From NCBI GenBank assembly GCA_964639875.1, contig CAZXEM010000033.1, forward strand, positions 1 through 11,790: a stretch of DNA of 11,790 bases, written 5' to 3'. The translations under genes and the position numbers were made by a program. Below are positions 5,797 through 11,196 of this stretch, piece by piece. Under the pieces are notes generated by a model that saw only the letters and a list, made by a program, of their open reading frames with translations, was not told the origin of the DNA and did not search any database. Every line of letters starts with the position of its first letter. Within the stretch, counting starts at the first letter, position 1. Origin of the DNA: CAZQLW01 sp964639875 (GTDB lineage: Archaea > Nanobdellota > Nanobdellia > Woesearchaeales > GW2011-AR9).

Positions 5797-6798
5797 ATGA
5801 AAATATTACCGAAAAAATACAAATCAAAACTAGGTTTCTTTGCAACTGAAGAAGCGATTAAGTTAGTTAAAGATACTTTCCAGAAAAAGTTGTCTGAAAA
5901 ATTGTCTTTACACCGAGTTACCGCTCCCAGATTTTTAATGGTTGGTAAAGGTTTGCAAGATGATTTAGCAGGAACACAGGTTCCGGTTGACTTTAAAGTT
6001 AAATTTAGTAAAACTCCTGTTGAAGTAGTACACAGTTTAGCGAAATGGAAAAGGCACGCTTTAGGTAGATACGGTTTTGAACATGGAACTGGATTGTATA
6101 CCGACATGGATGCAATCAGAAAAGACGAAGACATTTCTCCAATCCATAGCATTTATGTTGACCAATGGGACTGGGAAAAAGTTATTTCTAAAGAAGAAAG
6201 AACAATTCCTTTTTTGAAAAAAGCTGTTAAAAAAATCTATTCTGCAATTTTGGAAACAGAAAAAGTTATTGAAGAAAAATATCCGGCTCTAATGTCCAGA
6301 TTACCAAAAGAAATTATGTTTGTTCATACGGAAGAGTTAGAAGAAATGTATCCAAAATTAACTCCAAAAGAAAGGGAACATAAAATTACTAAAAGGTATG
6401 GGTCAGTTTTCTTAATCGGCATAGGTCATCCATTAAAGTCTGGAAAACCACATGATGTAAGAGCAGCAGATTATGATGATTGGCACCTTTGTGGAGATAT
6501 AATTGTTTGGGATTCTGTTAGAGAAGATGCTTTAGAACTATCTTCAATGGGAATTAGAGTTTCTGCAGAATCGTTAGAAATTCAACTGAAACACATGGGT
6601 TTAGAAGAAAGAAAATCGTTGGCATTCCACAAAGCAATTTTGGAAGAAAAATTACCTTTAACAATCGGCGGTGGTATTGGACAGTCTAGGCTTTGTATGG
6701 TTTTACTACAAAAAGCACACATTGGAGAAGTGCAAGCGTCAGTTTGGCCAGAAGAAGTTGAAGAAGAGTTTGCTAAAAAGAAGGTTACTTTACTTTAA
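5797..6798 (+). CDS. asnA: Aspartate-ammonia ligase (asparagine synthetase A)
   Basis: Converts aspartate, ammonia and ATP to asparagine, AMP and pyrophosphate (EC 6.3.1.1) in the cytosol. It belongs to the class II aminoacyl-tRNA synthetase fold. Strong matches to E. coli AsnA as I remember it include VEVVHSLAKWKR, GLYTDMDAIRKDED, HSIYVDQWDWE, HDVRAADYDDW, ELSSMGIRV and TIGGGIGQSRL. Residues matching the E. coli active-site Asp46, Arg100 and Gln116 are present (D55, R108, Q123 from this start). The loop between DDW and GDI is about nine residues shorter than in E. coli. Length 333 aa against 330. I prefer the ATG at 5797, five bases after GGAGG (5787-5791); the ATG at 5785 would add four residues and has no binding site. 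This is the bacterial AsnA family, not the AspRS-derived archaeal type, so transfer is possible. An Lrp/AsnC regulator lies at the divergent end of the cluster. Confidence 0.95.
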   Translation: MKILPKKYKSKLGFFATEEAIKLVKDTFQKKLSEKLSLHRVTAPRFLMVGKGLQDDLAGTQVPVDFKVKFSKTPVEVVHSLAKWKRHALGRYGFEHGTGLYTDMDAIRKDEDISPIHSIYVDQWDWEKVISKEERTIPFLKKAVKKIYSAILETEKVIEEKYPALMSRLPKEIMFVHTEELEEMYPKLTPKEREHKITKRYGSVFLIGIGHPLKSGKPHDVRAADYDDWHLCGDIIVWDSVREDALELSSMGIRVSAESLEIQLKHMGLEERKSLAFHKAILEEKLPLTIGGGIGQSRLCMVLLQKAHIGEVQASVWPEEVEEEFAKKKVTLL

Positions 6799-6802
6799 AA
6801 TT

Positions 6803-6816
6803 AATTTTTTCTTTTT
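6803..6816 (+). terminator. T-tract terminator after asnA
   Basis: AATTTTTTCTTTTT begins a few bases after the asnA stop. Archaeal polymerases stop on such T-runs without a hairpin. The next gene has its own TATA box. Confidence 0.45.
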
Positions 6817-6850
6817 CCATTTTCACATCCTAACCATTCTGAGAGAGAAA

Positions 6851-6860
6851 ATATTAAATA
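6851..6860 (+). promoter_or_regulatory. TATA box for the MinD-like gene
   Basis: ATATTAAATA is centred 30 bases before the ATG at 6886, with no ribosome binding site between, as for the other leaderless genes here. Confidence 0.5.
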
Positions 6861-6885
6861 CTCTGAACTGTTTTTAATAGAACAA

Positions 6886-7602
6886 ATGACAAGATTCGTA
6901 ACTTTTGTTTCTGGAAAAGGAGGAGTAGGGAAAACTACGACTACTTTAAACGTTGGCCATGCCCTAGCAAAATTAGGTAAAAAAGTACTTTTATTGGATG
7001 CTAATTTAGTTACACCAAACTTAGCACTTCATTTAGGCCTACTTAATCCCGAATCAACACTTAACGATTTTTTACGTAAAGACAAAAATATTCAAGAAAT
7101 AACTTATTTGCATCAAAGTGGAATATCACTAATTCCTGCATCTCCATCCCTAGCGGAATATCAAAAAACTAATCCTCAACATTTAACAGAAATTTTTGAA
7201 CACTTAGATGAATTGAACGATTTTGTTTTAGTTGACGCACCTAGCGGATTAGGTTATGAAGTTAACCAAGTATTAAAAAATAGTGATGAAGCACTAATCG
7301 TGGTTAATCCAAATCTTAGTTCAGTGATGGACGCATTAAAAACTATCCAACTTGCTAAAGACAATGATAATATTATTGCAGGAATAGTTCTTAACATGAG
7401 TAATCGTGGTAGAAACGAACTTAAACCAACAGAAGTCGAACAAATTTTAGGGCATCAAATAATAGCAAATATTAGACACGATCGAAAAATTAGAAAATCT
7501 TTACATAAGCAACAACCTTTACATCACATTTATCCTCGTTCACAAACAGCTAAAGAATTTAAAAAGATTGCTCAACATCTCTCTTTAGAAGATAGAGAAT
7601 AA
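6886..7602 (+). CDS. MinD/ParA-family ATPase
   Basis: 238 aa. The deviant Walker A motif GKGGVGKTT (10-18) with its signature Lys11 starts the domain. Switch I is LLLDANLVTPNL (35-46), with DAN in place of the usual DAD. Switch II is VLVDAPSGLG (114-123), and VLN (168-170) probably contacts adenine. The rest of the fold continues to VEQILG and the basic stretch near HDRKIRKSL (198-206). These ATPases dimerise on ATP and place division sites, plasmids, chemoreceptors or archaella. No clear amphipathic membrane-targeting helix closes the protein, so a bacterial-type Min role is not shown; archaeal MinD-like proteins have varied jobs. The gene is followed 60 bases later by a four-helix membrane protein, which could be a partner, but that is inference from position. 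Confidence 0.88.
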   Translation: MTRFVTFVSGKGGVGKTTTTLNVGHALAKLGKKVLLLDANLVTPNLALHLGLLNPESTLNDFLRKDKNIQEITYLHQSGISLIPASPSLAEYQKTNPQHLTEIFEHLDELNDFVLVDAPSGLGYEVNQVLKNSDEALIVVNPNLSSVMDALKTIQLAKDNDNIIAGIVLNMSNRGRNELKPTEVEQILGHQIIANIRHDRKIRKSLHKQQPLHHIYPRSQTAKEFKKIAQHLSLEDRE

Positions 7603-7661
7603 AAGTTTTAAAAAATCAAAATTAAAAAGTATAACTTAAACTTATTAAAAAAAGAGGAATT

Positions 7662-8183
7662 ATGAAAGAAAAAAGAAGAGTAGAGTTAAAAGAAAAAGGG
7701 TGGAGTGAAAATGAAATTATTAAAGCAGAATCTATCCTTGAAAAAGAGAAAGAGCACGATGTCCACTTTTCTAAAATTGTCTTTTGGAGCGCTTTAATAG
7801 TAATTATTTTTGCTAACCTTATTGTTTCATTAATCTTAATCCCTTTCTTGATAGTTCTTCGAGAAACAATACTTTATGCGATCATTATTATCCTCGCAGG
7901 AACTATAGGTTTCCTTTACAATTTTCTGATAACTGATATTGGGCATTTAGAAAAGAAACATCATCTCGCTGCGGGAATTATTATCCCCATCATTGCCCTT
8001 GCTAACATCTTAGTAATGGTCCTTGTTTCTAACCGGTTTATTACTGAAATTGAAATTAATAACCCGCCACATAATCCTTGGATTGTAGCGATAGTATTTG
8101 CTATTTCTTTTGTAATCCCCTACATAGTGGACAAATTAAGAATTCATTTTCAAGAAAGAAAAAAACATCTTATTGTTAATTAA
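7662..8183 (+). CDS. Four-helix membrane protein of unknown function
   Basis: 173 aa. A charged cytosolic N-terminus (about 1-36, Lys/Glu-rich helix with KGWSENEIIKAESILEKEK) precedes hydrophobic segments at about 37-66, 69-92, 101-124 and 141-160. A short basic tail ends KKHLIVN. The polar loop at about 92-100 (ITDIGHLEKKH) and the one at 125-138 (NRFITEIEINNPPH) separate the helices. The N-terminal helix resembles a short amphipathic or coiled-coil arm of the sort that binds a partner. GAGG (7654-7657) lies five bases before the ATG, so this gene has a binding site while minD does not; it may share the minD transcript. Family not recognised. It converges with secD, 50 bases away. Confidence 0.85.
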   Translation: MKEKRRVELKEKGWSENEIIKAESILEKEKEHDVHFSKIVFWSALIVIIFANLIVSLILIPFLIVLRETILYAIIIILAGTIGFLYNFLITDIGHLEKKHHLAAGIIIPIIALANILVMVLVSNRFITEIEINNPPHNPWIVAIVFAISFVIPYIVDKLRIHFQERKKHLIVN

Positions 8184-8233
8184 ATTAGTTAAATTAATTA
8201 AATAAATTTAATGAAAAAATAATAGTTGATAAC

Positions 8234-9811
8234 TTATTCTTTTAATAACATTTCAATCATAGCTGCATAAGCTGGTCGAGCAATTAACACTCCAAACGAA
8301 ATCCCTACAATAGTAGTAAATGCGAAACCTTTCAATAACCCAGCACCAGCAAACCATAATGGTAACATTCCTGCACAAGTAGTCAAATAAGCACCCATAA
8401 CAATAAACATTGCGTTTTTAATTCTCTTTTTCCAATCAGTTATTCCCTCACCCTTAAGCGTTTCATCAGTAATAACAATCAAATGGTCCACTCCCGTACC
8501 CGCAACAATAATAATTCCCGCAATTGCTGCTAAATCTAAATTCCAACCAACTAAAGCTGCAAAACCTAAAATCAAAACTATCTCTGAAACAATAGTTATC
8601 ACCATTGGAAGAACAATTTTAATTTTCCTATACCTAATAAAAACTACTGTTACTACCGATAAAATTGCTAAGATACCTACCAAAATAACGTTATCAAGAA
8701 ACTCTTTTCCTAAATTAGGACTAATCGTGTCCATCTTAACAATGTCTAACTTTACTGGTAAACTCCCAGTAATAATAATTGTTTGTAATCTTTTCATATT
8801 TTTTAATGAAGCGGTAACTGCTTCTGGTTGAGTGTTCCCTGCGCCTGAACCAGAAATTTGAATTTCGGTAGTTGCTCTACCTTTTAATTCTGAACCAATC
8901 CTTAAACGGTCAACCTCTTTATCATCAAGGTATAATGTTAAATCCTCACTTAAATACTGGCCACCTTCATCAGATTCAATATTTAACACGTCAGTTAATT
9001 CTGCTTGTCTTTCTGCAGCTTCTGAACTTAAAACTACGGAGAAAAAGAAACTGCAAACGTAACCATCACTAACTTTTGAACAACCACGGCGTGGATCAAT
9101 ACCTGAACAATCTGCACTTCTACAAACTGAAGTTACATCTTTCTTCCCACCAAAAAATACGGTATCATTACCAATCTTTGCTTCAAATTTTCCCTGTTTA
9201 GATAACAAATCTTTAACTTCTTCTTCAGTCACACCAGCAATTTCAATCAAAATAAAATCTTCACCAGCAAGGTCTGAAGCCGCTCTAATAACTACATCAC
9301 TTAAACCGTAAACATTTAACCTTTCTTTCAAATTATCAATAGTAATTTCTAAATTTTCTTCAGAGATAGCTTCTTCCGGTTTTAATAATACTCGTGTTCC
9401 ACCTTCAAGATCTAAACCCTTTCGTAAATTTGAACTAGGAGCAGGGTAAACTTTTAACCCTAAATCTGTCTGGCCCAATTCATCAACTGTAACTAAAGTA
9501 GTATAAACACCTTTATTAGTTTCAATTTTTACAGTTTTATTTTCTTCAAGGCCTAATGTTTGAGCATAATAATCTGCTAAAGAAGAAACGTCTTCCCCGC
9601 CAATAGAAATTATCCTTTCTCTAGATACGGGCATCAGTTTCGAGGAAGGGTTTCCAATACCTGAAATTGCTGCTGAAGAATTTGCAGCTACACTTCTGAT
9701 AGTTAATCCTTCACTACCAAAAATTTGTGGCCTAATAGAAACAACAGCAAATAGTAAAAAAACTAGTAAAATGATAACTTTCCAATGAGTGATAATTTTT
9801 TTTAAGACCAT
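8234..9811 (-). CDS. secD: Protein-export membrane protein SecD (archaeal type) with PDZ-like domain
   Basis: 525 aa. With SecF it forms an RND-family complex that helps protein release on the outer side of the membrane; archaea lack SecA, so its exact role there is less clear. Membrane helix 1 is about 11-25. Residues about 35-108 read as a PDZ-like domain (GLTIRSVAANSSAAISGI, then ERIISIGGEDV, then VKIETNKG). The D1 motif GLDLEGGTR is at 132-140. The outer head domain holds four cysteines (230, 235, 244, 253; C-x4-C-x8-C-x8-C), perhaps two disulfides. Five C-terminal helices follow (about 373-392, 398-420, 426-446, 465-485, 490-520). GTGVDH (438-443) holds the Asp that corresponds to the proton-relay residue in bacterial SecD. 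It lies 29 bases after secF, with no ribosome binding site. Longer than the shortest archaeal SecDs because of the PDZ-like part. Confidence 0.95.
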   Translation of the reverse strand: MVLKKIITHWKVIILLVFLLFAVVSIRPQIFGSEGLTIRSVAANSSAAISGIGNPSSKLMPVSRERIISIGGEDVSSLADYYAQTLGLEENKTVKIETNKGVYTTLVTVDELGQTDLGLKVYPAPSSNLRKGLDLEGGTRVLLKPEEAISEENLEITIDNLKERLNVYGLSDVVIRAASDLAGEDFILIEIAGVTEEEVKDLLSKQGKFEAKIGNDTVFFGGKKDVTSVCRSADCSGIDPRRGCSKVSDGYVCSFFFSVVLSSEAAERQAELTDVLNIESDEGGQYLSEDLTLYLDDKEVDRLRIGSELKGRATTEIQISGSGAGNTQPEAVTASLKNMKRLQTIIITGSLPVKLDIVKMDTISPNLGKEFLDNVILVGILAILSVVTVVFIRYRKIKIVLPMVITIVSEIVLILGFAALVGWNLDLAAIAGIIIVAGTGVDHLIVITDETLKGEGITDWKKRIKNAMFIVMGAYLTTCAGMLPLWFAGAGLLKGFAFTTIVGISFGVLIARPAYAAMIEMLLKE

Positions 9812-9840
9812 TTTTTTTATTTATTCATTTCTTAGTTTAT

Positions 9841-10731
9841 TCAATTCTTTTTTCTTCTTTCAAGATAAATTCTTAATATCCCTACATTTTGGATCCAAGT
9901 CATAACTAAGTCAACAAGTAAACCAATAAAGAGAATAATCATGATTTGTTTAATAATTTCACTACGGACAAAAATCAATGAAACAAATATCGCTACTAAA
10001 GTTGTAGTGCTCATTGTCAAACCAGTTTTCATTGCACCATAAATTTTTTCCATTACTGAACCTTCTTTCCTTTTCAACAATCTTGAACTTAAAAGGATAT
10101 CAGTATCAACCGAATAACCGATTAACATTAAAAATGCAGCAATACCTGCCGTACTCAATTTCATCCCAGTAAGGTTAAAAATTGCTAAAGTAACAACAAT
10201 GTCAGAAAATGCTGCCAAAACTACTGCTAAACTAGGTACAATTGTTCTAAAATAAATTAAAACAACTAAACCCATTAATAAGAAAGCAATCAGCAAAGCA
10301 ATCAATGTTTGTTTGAAAAAACTGTTTCCTAAAGATGACCCCATCACTTCAACATTATAATTACCTTTTGTTAATGTTATTTTATCGCTTAAAGTACTAA
10401 TAACAGCATCAATTTCACTTTTTTCTTGTGCATCGGTATCAATTGCAATACTAACGACCGATCCAGCAGAAGAAATGGTTCTCACATTAATGTCTGCACG
10501 TGGAAATTTGCTTCTAATAAAAGAGTCCAGTTCAGTTATTGAAACATGAACATCTTCGGCATCAATAGTAATTGTAGACCCACCTTTTAACGTAACTCCC
10601 TTATTAACAAAATCTCCGGTGATCGAAGTTTGTATCCCTATCTGGACAATTGCCAAAATCAAGATTATAAAAGGAATTAAAAGTAGCTTCTTATAATGAT
10701 GTTCATAAGTGTATTTTAAACTTTTTACCAT
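9841..10731 (-). CDS. secF: Protein-export membrane protein SecF (archaeal type)
   Basis: 296 aa, normal for archaeal SecF. Membrane helix 1 is about 16-35. The D1-type motif GVTLKGGST is at 45-53. The outer domain spans about 54-130, then GSSLGNSF leads into helix 2 (about 141-161). Later helices are about 166-186, 193-214, 238-255 and 262-284. The family motifs AAFSDIVVTL (173-182) and IGYSVDTDIL (204-213) are intact. It pairs with SecD to assist export; here it precedes secD, the archaeal order (bacteria have secD first). A TATA box about 28 bases upstream fits a leaderless transcript for both genes. The two-gene operon converges on the membrane-protein gene at 8183. Confidence 0.95.
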   Translation of the reverse strand: MVKSLKYTYEHHYKKLLLIPFIILILAIVQIGIQTSITGDFVNKGVTLKGGSTITIDAEDVHVSITELDSFIRSKFPRADINVRTISSAGSVVSIAIDTDAQEKSEIDAVISTLSDKITLTKGNYNVEVMGSSLGNSFFKQTLIALLIAFLLMGLVVLIYFRTIVPSLAVVLAAFSDIVVTLAIFNLTGMKLSTAGIAAFLMLIGYSVDTDILLSSRLLKRKEGSVMEKIYGAMKTGLTMSTTTLVAIFVSLIFVRSEIIKQIMIILFIGLLVDLVMTWIQNVGILRIYLERRKKN

Positions 10732-10752
10732 CTTTTACTTCAAAGAGGCAGA

Positions 10753-10766
10753 CTATTTATAAATAT
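10753..10766 (-). promoter_or_regulatory. TATA box for secF-secD
   Basis: The minus strand reads AATATTTATAAATA here, centred about 28 bases before the secF ATG at 10731. A large hairpin (10775-10824) starts only eight bases upstream of it. Confidence 0.55.
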
Positions 10767-10774
10767 TATTGTTG

Positions 10775-10824
10775 TTTGCAGGCAATCAAGAATTAATTCA
10801 TTTTTTCCTGATACTGCTTGCAAA
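10775..10824. repeat. Long imperfect hairpin upstream of secF
   Basis: TTTGCAGGCA (10775-10784) pairs with TGCTTGCAAA (10815-10824) with one G-T wobble. After a two-base bulge on one side, ATCAAGAA (10785-10792) pairs with TTCCTGAT (10805-10812) with one mismatch around a 12-base loop. Eighteen positions pair in all. The wobble and mismatch swap roles on the opposite strand, so strand cannot be told. It could be a small RNA, part of a tRNA read-through transcript, or an operator close to the secF TATA box. Confidence 0.6.
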
Positions 10825-10846
10825 GGTCCCGACAAAAAAAGGACCT
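10824..10846. repeat. Short hairpin next to the long one
   Basis: AGGTCC (10824-10829) and GGACCT (10841-10846) form a perfect 6-bp inverted repeat around an 11-base loop that is mostly A. It abuts the long hairpin at 10775-10824. On the minus strand the loop is a run of seven T, so this could stop transcripts running out of the tRNA gene. Confidence 0.5.
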
Positions 10847-10860
10847 GTTTGGTAATTAGA

Positions 10861-10873
10861 AAAAAGATAAAAA
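10861..10873 (-). terminator. T-rich terminator of the tRNA gene
   Basis: Directly after the discriminator base the minus strand reads TTTTTATCTTTTT, a typical archaeal T-tract stop. It leaves no encoded CCA, so the end is added by enzyme. Confidence 0.55.
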
Positions 10874-10887
10874 TGGGCCTGGAGGGA

Positions 10888-10963
10888 CTTTCGAAGTTCT
10901 TTTCACGCGTGGGACTGAGCAACGCGAACGTCGCACCTCGCTCCCAGTTGGCGAAAGAACTGA
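10888..10963 (-). other. tRNA-Arg intron 2, T-loop (59/60), 76 bases
   Basis: A canonical bulge-helix-bulge fits: outer helix GGG/CCC of the T-stem; four-pair central helix TTCG (10969-10966) with CGAA (10893-10890); 5' bulge AAT cut as AA|T; 3' bulge AGT cut as AG|T; then an eight-pair helix AGTTCTTT (10961-10954) with AAAGAACT (10902-10895). Splicing restores TTCGAAT. Inside are further stems, CGC/GCG, TGGG/CCCA and a GC-rich hairpin, far more GC-rich than the surrounding DNA. Position 59/60 is a known site for extra introns, best described in Thermoproteales. Confidence 0.82.
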
Positions 10964-10985
10964 TTCGAACCCACGATCCCCAGCT

Positions 10986-11003
10986 ATCTTTCCCAAAAAG
11001 GGG
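10986..11003 (-). other. tRNA-Arg intron 1, anticodon loop (37/38), 18 bases
   Basis: A bulge-helix-bulge fits: outer helix CCAGC/GCTGG; central helix CTTC (11009-11006) with AAAG (10991-10988), three pairs and one C-A mismatch; 5' bulge TAC cut as TA|C; 3' bulge ATA cut as AT|A; inner helix CCC/GGG around five T. Removing 11003-10986 gives a normal seven-base anticodon loop. Confidence 0.88.
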
Positions 11004-11052
11004 TAGAAGGCTGGTGCCCTGTCCAGGCTAGGCTACAGGCCCATTAATTGAT

Positions 11053-11096
11053 TAAATCTGATAGTAACTTTTAAAGATTTCGTTATAAATCTGATA
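11053..11096. repeat. 11-base direct repeat spaced 33 bases
   Basis: TAAATCTGATA occurs at 11053-11063 and 11086-11096, a start-to-start distance of 33 bases or about three helical turns. The copies flank the likely TATA box of the tRNA gene, so they could bind a regulator of the tRNA or of the divergent gene. AT-rich chance repeats cannot be excluded. Confidence 0.4.
11069..11076 (-). promoter_or_regulatory. TATA box for tRNA-Arg
   Basis: The minus strand reads CTTTAAAA, centred about 30 bases before the first tRNA base at 11042, the usual archaeal distance. Confidence 0.4.
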
Positions 11097-11196
11097 ATAA
11101 TTAGAAATCATCAATCTATATTACGGAAATGATTATAAACTTTTGAAATCCTATAATTTGATAAACAGAACACAAATTGATAAAATCCGTTAAAAA

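Larger units (their letters stand above)
10874..11042 (-). tRNA. tRNA-Arg(UCU) with two introns
   Basis: The gene decodes AGA. Acceptor arms GGGCCTG (11042-11036) and CAGGCCC (10881-10875) pair fully, with discriminator A at 10874. The D-arm is GCCT/GGGC (last pair T-G) with GG in the loop. The anticodon stem CCAGC (11014-11010) pairs with GCTGG (10984-10980), and the spliced loop is CTTCTAA with anticodon TCT at 11007-11005. An 18-base intron follows position 37. The variable loop is GGATC. The T-stem GTGGG (10974-10970) and T-loop TTCGAA are then broken by a second, 76-base intron after position 59; the remainder is T60, CCCTC (10886-10882) and the acceptor. The spliced tRNA is 75 bases with discriminator. 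One oddity is a U50-U64 mismatch in the T-stem. Without allowing for the T-loop intron a simple scan could miss this gene. Confidence 0.93.

Noticed and set aside
5733..6152. 139-aa minus-strand frame
   Set aside because: It is the antisense shadow of asnA, which is unmistakable on the plus strand.
8872..9072. 66-aa plus-strand frame inside secD
   Set aside because: Antisense shadow of secD, with no promoter or binding site; low-complexity Leu/Gln/His product.
10888..10963. Box C/D or H/ACA guide RNA in the T-loop intron
   Set aside because: No convincing RTGATGA, CTGA or ACA boxes at the right places; kept only as a structural finding.
10740..11031. Open frames across the tRNA region on both strands
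   Set aside because: They lie over the tRNA-Arg gene, its introns and the adjacent hairpins; their start codons have no promoter or binding site and the products look random.
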